A stretch of 52,723 nt of DNA from Crocinitomix sp. (GCA_013138735.1 WTCE01000027.1:1-52723); one strand, 5' to 3'. Shown: positions 33,049 through 43,081, counted from the stretch's first letter. Notes: generated from the sequence alone by a model not told the origin. Program-made: numbers and translations.

Positions 33049-35610
33049 ATGAAAATGAGATCCATATATAAATTATTAGCGGTTATTGGTTTAATAACTG
33101 CCGCCCCTTTCACCTCACAATCCCAAGTATGTATACCTACATACACTACAGTTTGCTTTACAGGAGGTGGTGCTATTACAGAAGATTTAATTGACAACTT
33201 TTGGACCGTTGGTGGTATTACAGACATTACCAATATGGATACTGATTGCTGTTTATTACCTGACAACTATTGGTACACAGGTTTAGAAGTACATGGTTGT
33301 GCCGGAGAAACAATCGAAACGAACGTTCAATGTGAGGTTGACGCTTTTGACCAAGGCTTTGCCATCTGGATTGATTGGGATACTGATGATGTTTTTGCCG
33401 GAGGTGAAAAAGTATATGCCTCACCCGGATTTGGAGATGGAGTTTATACTGGCTCGTTTACTATTCCTTTAGATGCAGCCCCTGGTTCTTACAATATGCG
33501 AGTAAGAGCTAAATATGCTTCTGCCGGTGCAGGAATTAATCCTTGCGACAATCAAACTTATGGCGAAACAGAAGATTATATTGTAGTGGTTGGAACATGT
33601 GACCCAACAATTTGTGAAGGTGATTCAGTGGTATTGGACTTAGGAACAATGCCTCCAGGACCAATTACTTATAACTGGACTCCAGATATTTATATTGAAG
33701 ATGCTACTGCTGGACCAACTGTTGAAGTTTGGCCAATAGACACAACAATTTACACATGTGAAATCACTTCACCAGACAGTACTTGGTTCGTTCCAATTAA
33801 TGTATATGTTGTTCACCCTGCAAATCCGTTTGCTGGTTTAGACGACACTACTTGTCACGATATTGGAATTCCTTATGTATTTCCTGCCACGGTAGAAGTT
33901 CCTGAAGGAGGATTAATGATAGATTGGGAAATGGATGAGTTTTATGGTGGTGGTGTACCACTTATTGCCTATTCTCCTGATGATGATGTATTAAATGCCG
34001 GTGTAGTTGTCAGCATGCCTGGGACATATGATTTTGTTCTATACACAGAAGACATAAGTGGATATTGCCCAGATCAAACTGACACGATTACGGTCTTATT
34101 TTCTGAAGCTGATCACGATTTAACTGCCACGCCACCGCAATGTTTCGGTGCCGCTGATGGTACAATCACAGTTACAGGAACAGGAACAATGCCTTCTGCA
34201 GAATATAGTATTGACGGTGGTGCCACATGGCAAGTGTCCAATATCTTTACAGGCTTACCGGCTGGAATTTACACCATTACTTCGAGAGACGACTTCGGAT
34301 GTGAATTTAGTAGTGATATTGAATTGATTGATCCATCAGAAGTTGTAATCACAGTATCTTCAGATACTTTAATTTGCCAAAATGGAACAGCAACCGTAAC
34401 CGCTACAGCAACGGGTGGTGCATTTTTTACATTTGATTGGAGTATCCCTGGAGCAGATGACACAGGCGTTCAAACCGTTTCTCCACTTGTTTCACCGTAT
34501 TTAATTACGGTAACCACTACAAATGAATTTGATTGTGAGTCTGAACCAGAAACAATCGAAATTACATTACGCGATCCAATTACATTGGTGATTTCTGTAA
34601 ATGACTCCATTTGTCCAAGCTTTGGATCGGGAGCAAACGTAGTTGCAGCTGGTGGTGATGGTGCGTATACTTATACATGGACAGAAAACGGCGTAGCAAT
34701 GCCTGACATTGCAGATAACATTACAACTTCACCAGATGTAAACACAGTTTACTGTGTTACTGTTGACGACGGATGTGAAACGACTCCAGTTACAATATGT
34801 ACACAAACAATTATACATCCTGTACCAGTTCCAATCTTTACTTCTGATATAACGGCTGGTTGTAATCCTTCAACTGTTTTATTTGAAGCGACAGTTGTTC
34901 CTTCTGATATTCCAGTTTGGACTATTAACGGAAATACATATACGGATTTAGATGATGTTAATTATCTGTTTGATGAGGTTGGATTTTATGATATCACTTT
35001 AGAAGTGACTAACGAATGGGGTTGTGTGAATGAAATAACAGCAGTTGATTATTTCGAAGTTGTGGATGTACCACATTTTGACTTCTTTATCAATCCTAAT
35101 CCAACAACAATATTCAATACTAAAATTAAATTAACACCTTCTGACTTAAGTACAGGTCATACGTATGATTGGAGCATGCCAGGTGGAATACCTGCAACTT
35201 CAACAGATGAAACGCCAACAGTAATTTATCCTGAAGGAGTACCTGATGATTATGAGGTTGAACTAACTGTTACAAATGAGTACGGATGCTTTAATACGAA
35301 AATTCACACGGTTAACATATTAACAGATGTGATTATCTATGCGCCAAATGCTTTTACACCAGATGGTGACCAATACAATGAAGGTTGGAGTGTTTATATT
35401 GATGGAATTGATATCTATGACTTCAACTGCCAAATATATAACCGTTGGGGAGAAATTGTTTGGGAATCATTTGATGCCTCATCAGTGTGGTATGGAACTT
35501 ATGGTTCTGGTAATGCCCCTGAAGGAACTTACGTTTGGGTTGTTCAAGCAAAAGAAAATACAACTGATAAAAGATTAGAGTTTAGAGGAACAGTCAATAT
35601 CCTTAGATAA
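33049..35610 (+). CDS. Large secreted protein with GEVED, SprB-like and PKD-like repeats and T9SS type B sorting domain
   Basis: About 853 residues. A signal peptide (MRSIYKLLAVIGLITAAPF..QSQ) is followed by a GEVED domain (about 95-185, IWIDWDTDDVF and TYGETEDYIVVV), several Ig/PKD-like beta domains, a SprB-like repeat (about 362-430, QCFGAADGTITVTGTG and YSIDGGATWQ), further PKD-like domains, and a C-terminal gliding-motility-associated domain (FTPDGDQYNEGWSVYI, YNRWGEIVWES, PEGTYVWVV), the CHU_C/type B T9SS sorting signal. It would be exported to the cell surface or medium by T9SS and may act as an adhesin. It is Cys-rich for a Bacteroidota protein. Two close ATGs (33049, 33055) leave the start uncertain by two residues. 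It has its own promoter and a strong terminator. Confidence 0.9.
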   Translation: MKMRSIYKLLAVIGLITAAPFTSQSQVCIPTYTTVCFTGGGAITEDLIDNFWTVGGITDITNMDTDCCLLPDNYWYTGLEVHGCAGETIETNVQCEVDAFDQGFAIWIDWDTDDVFAGGEKVYASPGFGDGVYTGSFTIPLDAAPGSYNMRVRAKYASAGAGINPCDNQTYGETEDYIVVVGTCDPTICEGDSVVLDLGTMPPGPITYNWTPDIYIEDATAGPTVEVWPIDTTIYTCEITSPDSTWFVPINVYVVHPANPFAGLDDTTCHDIGIPYVFPATVEVPEGGLMIDWEMDEFYGGGVPLIAYSPDDDVLNAGVVVSMPGTYDFVLYTEDISGYCPDQTDTITVLFSEADHDLTATPPQCFGAADGTITVTGTGTMPSAEYSIDGGATWQVSNIFTGLPAGIYTITSRDDFGCEFSSDIELIDPSEVVITVSSDTLICQNGTATVTATATGGAFFTFDWSIPGADDTGVQTVSPLVSPYLITVTTTNEFDCESEPETIEITLRDPITLVISVNDSICPSFGSGANVVAAGGDGAYTYTWTENGVAMPDIADNITTSPDVNTVYCVTVDDGCETTPVTICTQTIIHPVPVPIFTSDITAGCNPSTVLFEATVVPSDIPVWTINGNTYTDLDDVNYLFDEVGFYDITLEVTNEWGCVNEITAVDYFEVVDVPHFDFFINPNPTTIFNTKIKLTPSDLSTGHTYDWSMPGGIPATSTDETPTVIYPEGVPDDYEVELTVTNEYGCFNTKIHTVNILTDVIIYAPNAFTPDGDQYNEGWSVYIDGIDIYDFNCQIYNRWGEIVWESFDASSVWYGTYGSGNAPEGTYVWVVQAKENTTDKRLEFRGTVNILR

Positions 35611-35637
35611 AAGGTAAAACCCCTCTCAAAAAACGCT

Positions 35638-35673
35638 AAGACCGTCCGCCCCAGGCGGACGGTCTTTTTTTTT
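35638..35673 (+). terminator. Strong terminator after the T9SS type B gene
   Basis: A perfect 13-base stem AAGACCGTCCGCC / GGCGGACGGTCTT with a three-base loop, followed by T residues. The stem is far richer in GC than the surrounding DNA. Confidence 0.92.
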
Positions 35674-35924
35674 CCCCACTATTCTATAGTTCCGTCATCT
35701 ACCTTAACCAGTTAGATGACAAACTTCATACGTGTCCTTGTGTAATATCAACAAGTGCCCAACACGTTATCAATACATTTGTATTTAGGATACTAAAGTC
35801 AATTAACTGTGCTCATTAAACATAACCATTATTGAACCTTCGTCAGATTTATTGAAATTTGCGAAAATCGCAAACAACAATTCAGCACCGCGATATTCAA
35901 TTATAAATCCGCAGATGTATCCCG

Positions 35925-35932
35925 TAGATTTG
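35925..35932 (+). promoter_or_regulatory. -7 box TAGATTTG for the CsgG-like operon
   Basis: TAGATTTG matches TAnnTTTG, 25 bases before the ATG. The 250 bases between the preceding terminator and this box show no gene, repeat or further signal that I can recognise. Confidence 0.5.
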
Positions 35933-35957
35933 TAGTGTAATAATTAAAACACCAATC

Positions 35958-37109
35958 ATGAAAATTAAATTATTTATCACCCTACTAATAATGGGGCTAA
36001 GCTTTACAAAAGCAAACGCACAGACGATCGCCGTCTCGGAATTCAGTACAAATGGCGTACATGCCACACCTGAAATAGTTGCCAAACTAGCGCGGCTTGA
36101 ATTAATTAAAATCAACAAATATGTTGTAATGGACGAATCTGATATGGGCGAAGTTCTATCAGATAGCGATATGGAAAATTGCTACGGTAAAAACTGTCTC
36201 ATTGAAATCGGTGAAAAACTAAAGATTCCTATGATACTTTCGGGATCAGTAGATGGTTTAGGAAATAAAATTGTCATTAGTATTAAACTAATAGATGTCA
36301 AAACTAAATCAATCAAAGATTCCCGATCAATGGAGTTCGATAACCAAGAGATTGAATTACAACGAATGCTAGGTATTATAATACAAGAAATGCACGACAT
36401 CCAACCAAATGCAGAAGTTAAAAAAAGTCTTGCATTTAAAAACGAGGTGATCATCTCCGAAAATGTCTCTAAAATCAACAACTCTGGTCCACGAATGGGA
36501 ATTGCTTTTGTACACGAGAGTGACTTATATGACTTTTTTAGAAGAGATGTAACGCAAGGCGGTTTAGACATTCTCCCGATAACAACCAATTTAGGTTACC
36601 AATTTGAAGGACAGTATATCGGTACAGAAAACTTCTCCGCTCTTGCTGAACTAATATTCAATCTTAGTGGTATGGAGCAGGGACAGTTTTTACCAAGTAT
36701 GACATTACTAAATGGCTTTAGATTTGGGTCACAAGGTTGGGAATTTGCATTTGGACCAAGCTTTGGACTTAGAAGAGAGTCTGACGGTTTTTTCACATCA
36801 AAAGAGCCTGGATCCGAACTATATGGAAGACCAGCGGGTAGATACTGGTCAAAATCTGATTACTATAACCAAGGCTTAGAATTTGACAACCTAAGATTAG
36901 AAGCTGATGGCTATGAATTCACGAAAAATCTGGACAAAAGAGGTGAAACAAAGATCAATACAACATGGTTAATGGCTGTAGGGCGAACATTTAAAGCTGG
37001 TGCATTAAACATTCCGTTTAACGTCTATTACTCTTATAATAGATTCGGAGGAACAATTGGAACAAGTGTTGGATTCAACGTTACCAAAAATAAATCAAGC
37101 GTAAAATAA
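35958..37109 (+). CDS. CsgG-like N-terminal domain fused to an outer-membrane barrel-like domain (copy 1)
   Basis: 383 residues with signal peptide (about 1-21, ending KANAQ). Residues 22-150 resemble the CsgG/TolB-like periplasmic fold: TIAVSEFSTNG, LARLELIKINKYVVMD, a conserved C-x4-C (CYGKNC), ILSGSVDGLGNKIVISIKL. From about 175 the sequence is rich in alternating aromatic/Gly strands (GPRMGIAF, LNGFRFGSQGWEFAFGPSFG, NIPFNVYYSYNRFGG), suggesting a small outer-membrane beta-barrel. It is a clear paralogue of the gene at 37732, matching along its whole length. The function is not known; CsgG-like domains typically sense or form oligomeric channels in the outer membrane. First gene of a three-gene operon. 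Confidence 0.72.
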   Translation: MKIKLFITLLIMGLSFTKANAQTIAVSEFSTNGVHATPEIVAKLARLELIKINKYVVMDESDMGEVLSDSDMENCYGKNCLIEIGEKLKIPMILSGSVDGLGNKIVISIKLIDVKTKSIKDSRSMEFDNQEIELQRMLGIIIQEMHDIQPNAEVKKSLAFKNEVIISENVSKINNSGPRMGIAFVHESDLYDFFRRDVTQGGLDILPITTNLGYQFEGQYIGTENFSALAELIFNLSGMEQGQFLPSMTLLNGFRFGSQGWEFAFGPSFGLRRESDGFFTSKEPGSELYGRPAGRYWSKSDYYNQGLEFDNLRLEADGYEFTKNLDKRGETKINTTWLMAVGRTFKAGALNIPFNVYYSYNRFGGTIGTSVGFNVTKNKSSVK

Positions 37110-37114
37110 AAGCT

Positions 37115-37720
37115 ATGAAAGCCTTATTTATATTTCTGTTCTTGACTTCTGCGGCATTTGCTCAAGAAAATCCTTGGGAAAACAAAGGAAAGGTAAATCC
37201 ATGGGGCAATCAAAAAAAAGAAGTTGAAAAAAAAGATTCAGTAAAAACAACTGATAAGCAAGATTCCGTGTTAGTCACAAAAAATCAACCTGTAAAGGAT
37301 TCTGTTAAAACTATCACTACTCAACCCACAAAAGATTCGAGTTCAGTAACGGTAGTGGAATTTGAAGTGAATCAACCAGTACAAAGTGAATGGGCTTTAA
37401 TTGAAGCGGCACAGGAACAAGTGTCACATGAATATAAAAGCGGAAATGATTTTGCTTTTGGATTTACAACGGGGCTTTTCTTGAATGTATTCGGTATTGT
37501 ACCAGACATCCCATACGTTTTGATAGACTCTAAACAAGAAAATAGAATTCAATCAGAAATTAATACGGATTCAACATATGTCAGTGTGAATGACGAAAAA
37601 TTAAGAACGAAAACGAAAAACACGGTAAAAAATAAAAAGTTCTTTGCTACCGCTGGCGGAACCGCTCTCGGTTCACTTGTACAAATTTTCGCCTTTGTAG
37701 TAATTCTTTCAGCATTTTAA
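37115..37720 (+). CDS. Secreted/envelope protein of unknown function between the CsgG-like paralogues
   Basis: 201 residues. Signal peptide MKALFIFLFLTSAAFAQ, then a twice-used NPW motif (ENPWENKGKVNPWGN), a Lys/Thr/Ser-rich linker with repeated KDSVKT-like words, a soluble centre and a hydrophobic C-terminus (FFATAGGTALGSLVQIFAF) able to form one membrane segment. The N-terminal domain is low complexity. I recognise no family. It begins five bases after the first CsgG-like gene and ends 11 bases before the second, so all three are cotranscribed and probably act together at the cell envelope. Anchoring through the C-terminus is an inference. Confidence 0.68.
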   Translation: MKALFIFLFLTSAAFAQENPWENKGKVNPWGNQKKEVEKKDSVKTTDKQDSVLVTKNQPVKDSVKTITTQPTKDSSSVTVVEFEVNQPVQSEWALIEAAQEQVSHEYKSGNDFAFGFTTGLFLNVFGIVPDIPYVLIDSKQENRIQSEINTDSTYVSVNDEKLRTKTKNTVKNKKFFATAGGTALGSLVQIFAFVVILSAF

Positions 37721-37731
37721 AAAAAAATATT

Positions 37732-38868
37732 ATGAAAACTATAAAAACAAACCTATTTTTTGCCTTACTATTATTATTGACAGGCAATTGCTTTGCTTCA
37801 TCTATTGGAGTTGGGCCCATAAAAACCTTTGGCATTTTTGCCGAAACAGAAACTGCTTCAACAATCGCACGATTAGAATTAGTGAAGCTTGGTAAATATC
37901 AAGTACTGGATAGATTCGACATGAGAGAATTGGAAGATTATGATACATTCCAATCTTGTTTTGGAAAAACTTGTCTAATAGAATACGGTAAGAAGTTAAA
38001 CGTTGATTACATTCTTTCCGGTAATATCGACGGATTAGGGAACAAAATCGTAGTTACACTGAAGTTAATTGATATCAAGTCTGAAACAATTATAAAAAGT
38101 CACAGTTCTGAATTCAATAATCAAGAAGTTGAGTTACAACGCATGATTGGAATTGTTATTCAAGAAATGCACGACATTGATGTAGATCCACTTTTGAAAA
38201 AACAATTGATGTTTAATAACGAAAATATCACATCAAACAATGTTGGGAGAGTGAGCAACCGTGGCCCAAGAATGGGACTTGCCTATATGACAGGAACGTT
38301 AAACGAATTAGCGGTACGTCCAGAATCTCAGGGAGGTCTTGAAATTTCACCACTTGTATCAAACCTAGGTTATCAATTTGAAGCTGTATATGTAGGAACG
38401 GATAAATTCTCTGCTCTTTTTGAGGGCTTAATCAATTTCACAGGGCTAGAACAAGGTAAATTTCTCCCAAGTTTCGCAATATTAAATGGATTTCGATTCG
38501 GGAAACAAGGATGGGAATTTGCATTCGGTCCTTCATTCGGGTTAACTAAAACATCTGTTGGATTTTTCGCGAAAGGTGGAGACCAATTTGGTGATGAAGG
38601 GACTTATTGGACAGAAGATGAATATAATGCCTCAGCGTTTGGAGAAAACGATCTGTGGACAGAATATGAATACGACTTCACTCGTAACTTAGACACTAGA
38701 GGTCGCCTTGACATCAATACACGCTGGATATGGGCAGTTGGCCGCACATTTCAATCTGGTGCGTTAAATGTCCCTGTCAATATTTTTTATTCATCACAAA
38801 AAAATGGCGGAATGGCAGGTGTCAGCGTTGGATTCAACATTACTAGAAGTAAAAAAAGTATTAACTAA
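37732..38868 (+). CDS. CsgG-like N-terminal domain fused to an outer-membrane barrel-like domain (copy 2)
   Basis: 378 residues, paralogue of the first gene of the operon. Signal peptide (about 1-23, ending NCFAS), CsgG/TolB-like domain with TIARLELVKLGKYQVLDRFD, C-x4-C (CFGKTC) and ILSGNIDGLGNKIVVTLKL, then the barrel-like part with GPRMGLAY, ILNGFRFGKQGWEFAFGPS and NVPVNIFYSSQKNGG. The two copies agree in order and spacing throughout but differ at many residues, indicating an old tandem duplication with the small gene inserted or retained between them. Divergence is greatest in the loop around FFAKGGDQFGDEG, where exposed loops of a barrel would lie. A clear terminator closes the operon. 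Confidence 0.72.
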   Translation: MKTIKTNLFFALLLLLTGNCFASSIGVGPIKTFGIFAETETASTIARLELVKLGKYQVLDRFDMRELEDYDTFQSCFGKTCLIEYGKKLNVDYILSGNIDGLGNKIVVTLKLIDIKSETIIKSHSSEFNNQEVELQRMIGIVIQEMHDIDVDPLLKKQLMFNNENITSNNVGRVSNRGPRMGLAYMTGTLNELAVRPESQGGLEISPLVSNLGYQFEAVYVGTDKFSALFEGLINFTGLEQGKFLPSFAILNGFRFGKQGWEFAFGPSFGLTKTSVGFFAKGGDQFGDEGTYWTEDEYNASAFGENDLWTEYEYDFTRNLDTRGRLDINTRWIWAVGRTFQSGALNVPVNIFYSSQKNGGMAGVSVGFNITRSKKSIN

Positions 38869-38899
38869 TGAAAAAGTAGAGTCATCTACTTTAACAATA

Positions 38900-38935
38900 G
38901 GGAAGAGCATGATTGGTTGGCTCTTCCCTTTTTTT
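38900..38935 (+). terminator. Terminator of the CsgG-like operon
   Basis: Stem GGGAAGAGC / GCTCTTCCC with an 11-base loop followed by seven T. Confidence 0.9.
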
Positions 38936-39002
38936 ATGCGGTAAATCAGATGGCAAAGGGACTTAAGGATCTTACTAACTTAAGTTCGATTATTATTTTA
39001 CA

Positions 39003-39010
39003 TACCTTTA
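39003..39010 (+). promoter_or_regulatory. Near-consensus -7 box TACCTTTA before the M14 peptidase gene
   Basis: TACCTTTA differs from TAnnTTTG in the last base only. It lies 18 bases before the ATG at 39029 and supports that start over a TTG six bases earlier. Confidence 0.4.
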
Positions 39011-39028
39011 GCCACTAATAAATTGCAT

Positions 39029-40789
39029 ATGGATATTTTTTCAACTTTAAAAAAGGCTATTTTATCGCTTATTCTTTGTTTCACCTTAGGCGCTGGTTTC
39101 GCTCAAGAATCAGATCTTTATTTAAAAAACGAAACGCATACTTTTACCTCTGCCTTTAGTGCCTATAAAGCCATGGCAGAAAAATACCCCACAAAATGTC
39201 GCTTTCAACAATTTGGTTCTTCTGATTATGGCATTCCTGTACCACTTTTTGTACTCAATGAAAGTGGCTTATTTACTGCTGCAGAATTAGAAAATAAAAA
39301 TGTTATCTTGATTAATAATGCAATCCATCCAGGCGAACCTTGCGGTGTAGATGCATCCATCAAACTAGCGCAAGATTTACTCAAAAATGGTTTGCCTAAA
39401 AATGTCATTATTGCCATTATACCTATTTACAATATTGGAGGTGCACACAATCGAAATTGCTGTAGCCGTGCAAATCAAAATGGCCCCTTGGAATATGGTT
39501 TTAGAGGGAATTCAAAAAACTTGGACTTAAACCGCGATTTCATAAAAGCTGACAGTAAAAACACACTTGCTTTCTACAAAATATTCCATTATTTACGCCC
39601 TTCAATATTTATAGATACGCATACATCTAACGGTGCCGATTATCAACATACAATGACGTTAATTACGAGTCAGTTAAATAAAATGAATCCAGAATTGGCA
39701 GCTTATACGAAAGAGAAACTCAACCCGCATTTATTTAATAAAATGGCAGAAGGAAATTACCCAATGGTACCTTATGTCCATTCAATAAAAGGGATTCCTG
39801 ATAACGGAATTAAAGATTATTTGGAAACCCCGCGTTATTCAACTGGATACACGAACCTATTTAACACCATTAGTTATGTCGCCGAAGCGCATATGTTAAA
39901 GTCCTATGAAGAGCGCGTCAAATCAACCTATCTTTTGTTAGCGGAGATGATTGAATACGTGGATAAAAACCATAAAGAATTAAGTGATGTGCGCAAAAAA
40001 TCTCGCCAAACAATGATTGAAACAAAACGCTTTGCTTTGAACTGGAAATTGGACACCACACAATATGATACCATTCCGTTTTTGGGTTATACGGCACAAT
40101 ATAAAAAGAGTAAAGTCACTGGTGTTGATCGTTTATTTTATAACCGGGACATGCCATTTAAAAAGCATATCAAATATTACAACACCTATACCCCAACATC
40201 CTTTGTTACGGCACCTGAATATTACATCATTCCGCAAACTTGGGATATTATTGTTGACCGATTACGCGCCAATAATGTTCCCGTTTACAAATTGAAAAAA
40301 GAAACAAATTTAATTGTTGAAATGTATGAAATTTTGGATTACGATACAAAAAAATCACCATACGAAGGGCATTATTTACATTCCAATATCCAGGTGAATA
40401 CCATTAAACAAAACGTAACATATCGTAAAGGTGATTTTGTTGTTCCCGTAAAAAACGAATCCATCCGGTTTATTATTGAAACCTTAGAACCACATGCACC
40501 AGACAGTTATTTTGCATGGAATTACTTTGATGCTGTATTGCAACAAAAGGAATGGTTTTCGGCTTATGTTTTTGAAGATGAGGCGGCGGAAATGCTCAAT
40601 AATGACCCAAGCCTAAGAACAGATTTTGAATTTAAAAAATCGAAAGATTCCACCTTTGCTTCAAATGCTTTTGCCCAACTCTATTATTTATATAAAAAGT
40701 CCCCCAACTACGAGCAGTCTAATAATAAGTATCCGATTACTCGGCTTATGAAGTCGCTTGATCCTGCTTTGCTTGAGGATCCTCAATAA
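39029..40789 (+). CDS. Secreted M14-family zinc carboxypeptidase-like protein
   Basis: 586 residues with signal peptide (ending LGAGFAQ). Zinc ligands are H100 and E103 in AIHPGEPCG and H198 in IDTHTSNG, with the substrate-binding segment NLDLNRDF between them, the M14 arrangement. Such peptidases trim C-terminal residues or peptidoglycan peptides; here the substrate is unknown. The C-terminal ~250 residues are an added domain without a recognised name. The last 44 bases overlap the 3' end of the RND exporter on the opposite strand, with no terminator in between. Confidence 0.85.
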   Translation: MDIFSTLKKAILSLILCFTLGAGFAQESDLYLKNETHTFTSAFSAYKAMAEKYPTKCRFQQFGSSDYGIPVPLFVLNESGLFTAAELENKNVILINNAIHPGEPCGVDASIKLAQDLLKNGLPKNVIIAIIPIYNIGGAHNRNCCSRANQNGPLEYGFRGNSKNLDLNRDFIKADSKNTLAFYKIFHYLRPSIFIDTHTSNGADYQHTMTLITSQLNKMNPELAAYTKEKLNPHLFNKMAEGNYPMVPYVHSIKGIPDNGIKDYLETPRYSTGYTNLFNTISYVAEAHMLKSYEERVKSTYLLLAEMIEYVDKNHKELSDVRKKSRQTMIETKRFALNWKLDTTQYDTIPFLGYTAQYKKSKVTGVDRLFYNRDMPFKKHIKYYNTYTPTSFVTAPEYYIIPQTWDIIVDRLRANNVPVYKLKKETNLIVEMYEILDYDTKKSPYEGHYLHSNIQVNTIKQNVTYRKGDFVVPVKNESIRFIIETLEPHAPDSYFAWNYFDAVLQQKEWFSAYVFEDEAAEMLNNDPSLRTDFEFKKSKDSTFASNAFAQLYYLYKKSPNYEQSNNKYPITRLMKSLDPALLEDPQ

Positions 40790-43076
40790 CCCGAGCTTTC
40801 TTTTTCATTTTCACCTGATCATTTTTTCGATAGAAGATCATCAATAATACTGGCAAGAAAAACAGATCGGCCACTAAAGCAAATAATAGTGTGCAGCTAA
40901 TCAATAATCCCACGTAGAAAGTTCCCATAAAATCAGAGAACATCAGCAATAGGAAACCTGAACATAAAATGAGGGTAGTTAAAATTATTGCGCGACCTGT
41001 TGATAAATAGGTGCGCTTTAGCGCATATAAAAACGGTTTACCTTTATTCAACTCTAACTTTAGTTTACTCATAAAATGGATCGTGTCGTCCACCGCAATC
41101 CCAAACGAAATGGTGAAAATAATTGCTGTAGAGACTTTCAATTGAATTCCAGTAAAACCTAAAATTGCTGCCAACATAACTAATGGTAAAACATTTGGAA
41201 TAATGGCAATGAGTACAATTTTTACGGAACGATATAAAAAGCCCATTATCAATGAAACGATCAGCACCGCAAGTAATAAACCGCGTGTTAAATTACTGGC
41301 CAAACTACTCATGTTCCGATCCAATACATGCCCCGTCCCCGTAAATTCGTAAGACAATAATTCCGTATTCATTTCGCTTTCAAAAAACTTTTCAAAACGT
41401 TCCGTTTTTTCGTTCACGGCATATAAACCGATATCACCTAAGGTACTTGAAAAGCGCGCATATTGCTGTGTTGAATCGACAAACAAACGTAACATGCCTG
41501 TTTTATCGTATTTCTCAAACCTTTTTATATAACTATTCGCGTCTTTCTCGTCTGGAAAAGTGTAATAATCCGCATTTCCAGCATGCTCTGTTCTGTTGGC
41601 TATTTTTAAAATTTGTACAATGGATGCGGCTTGTTTAAGTCCATAATCATTAACTAAAAAACTATCCAATTTATTTAATTGAGCCAACACCTCGTAATCA
41701 TAAATTGAAGCAGCCTCTTTTTCAACTTTAACCGACATTTCAAAAGGGCGAAGCCCCATAAATTCTTCGTCAAAATATTTGTAATCTTGTCTTAATTGGC
41801 TCGTCTCTTTTAAATCTTCCAATAGAAAATAATTGCTTTCTACCTTTGTTGCACCAAAAATACTAAGCGCCAACACCGCTATAAATATGACAACGACCTT
41901 TTTATAATTAGCAAAAACCCATCTTAAACTTCCGTGTAAAACTGGGTACCACGTATTTTTTATAAAACTAGTTTCAACAATTTTAGGCGGCTTTGTTAAA
42001 ATTAGCATTGCAGGCAACATGGTATAGGCCAAGAAAAATGCAACCATAACCCCAAGTGCAATGTAAATTCCAAAATCATGTATCGGCTTCATTCCAACCG
42101 TCAAAAGTGTTAAAAAGCCTATTGCGGTTGTAATTGAGGTTAATAAAGTAGCAAAGCCTATTTCACGGTAAGCCACTTTTACTGCTGTTAGTTTATCCTT
42201 TCCTAAACGCAACTCGTCAAAATACTTGGTCACCAAATGAATCACATCTGACATGGCCACTACAAAAATAATGGAAGGCAATACGGTTAACACCAAATTT
42301 ATAGGCTGCCCTATTGACCCCATAAATCCAACAATCCATAGCATAGAAGTAGACACAATAGCTAATGGCACCAATACACCCCATATAGATCGAAACATGA
42401 AAATCAAAAAGATCATGATCAGAACAAATGATAAGCCGATAAAAAGGATGGTTTCATACTGCATGGCCTCAATGTAAAACCCTAAACCAATGGCTCTGCC
42501 TGCGTATTTATAATCCACATATTCAAAGTCTGCCAACAAATCATCAATACTGCCTTTTAATACATCACAATCTGCCTTAGACAAATAAGGTGTGTGTTTA
42601 ATCACAATCATTAGTGCCTGCGCATCATCTCGAATCATTAAACCAGCAAGTTCTGGTCTTTGAAGTATACGAGTAGAGTCTGCGCTATATTGAGACGGAT
42701 CAGCTATATTTATATAAGGACGTTTAAAGATTTTAGGTGAAAATGACGCTTTGATATAATCGTCCATATGCGTCAAACTTTGAACAGATTCTACTAAACT
42801 ATCTGCTGCCAAGGAATCTACAAAGCGACTTGTCTTTTCCAAAAAATCTTGTTCAAAAACTGACCCTTGATTTTCCAGTGCAATGAAGACAAAATCATTA
42901 TCAGTTTCAAACCTTTGTCTATGCTCAGCAAGGAATTCAGTAGCCGGATCATCTTCAGCAAAAAAGGCTTCAAAATCATAATCAAAGCCAATATTTTGGA
43001 CATGATAAAGAAAGAATGCCGAGACGAGAGATAGTGTTATTAGAACTATTCGAGAAATTTTTTTAAATCTTACCAA
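40746..43076 (-). CDS. RND-superfamily (MMPL/HAE3-type) membrane exporter
   Basis: 776 residues with two halves, each a periplasmic domain and about six membrane segments. The symmetric motifs VVAMSDVIHLVTKYFDEL and FGIAVDDTIHFMSKLKLEL mark the fourth segment of each half, with the Asp expected for proton coupling, as in MMPL/hydrophobe-efflux-3 transporters that move lipids or hopanoid-like molecules. The periplasmic domains are smaller than in AcrB, and no membrane fusion protein or TolC partner is adjacent. The start is TTG (MVRFKKISRIVL); no ATG exists near the N-terminus. The tail overlaps the convergent M14 gene by 44 bases. Confidence 0.86.
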   Translation of the reverse strand: MVRFKKISRIVLITLSLVSAFFLYHVQNIGFDYDFEAFFAEDDPATEFLAEHRQRFETDNDFVFIALENQGSVFEQDFLEKTSRFVDSLAADSLVESVQSLTHMDDYIKASFSPKIFKRPYINIADPSQYSADSTRILQRPELAGLMIRDDAQALMIVIKHTPYLSKADCDVLKGSIDDLLADFEYVDYKYAGRAIGLGFYIEAMQYETILFIGLSFVLIMIFLIFMFRSIWGVLVPLAIVSTSMLWIVGFMGSIGQPINLVLTVLPSIIFVVAMSDVIHLVTKYFDELRLGKDKLTAVKVAYREIGFATLLTSITTAIGFLTLLTVGMKPIHDFGIYIALGVMVAFFLAYTMLPAMLILTKPPKIVETSFIKNTWYPVLHGSLRWVFANYKKVVVIFIAVLALSIFGATKVESNYFLLEDLKETSQLRQDYKYFDEEFMGLRPFEMSVKVEKEAASIYDYEVLAQLNKLDSFLVNDYGLKQAASIVQILKIANRTEHAGNADYYTFPDEKDANSYIKRFEKYDKTGMLRLFVDSTQQYARFSSTLGDIGLYAVNEKTERFEKFFESEMNTELLSYEFTGTGHVLDRNMSSLASNLTRGLLLAVLIVSLIMGFLYRSVKIVLIAIIPNVLPLVMLAAILGFTGIQLKVSTAIIFTISFGIAVDDTIHFMSKLKLELNKGKPFLYALKRTYLSTGRAIILTTLILCSGFLLLMFSDFMGTFYVGLLISCTLLFALVADLFFLPVLLMIFYRKNDQVKMKKKARVIEDPQAKQDQATS

Positions 43077-43081
43077 CCTAA

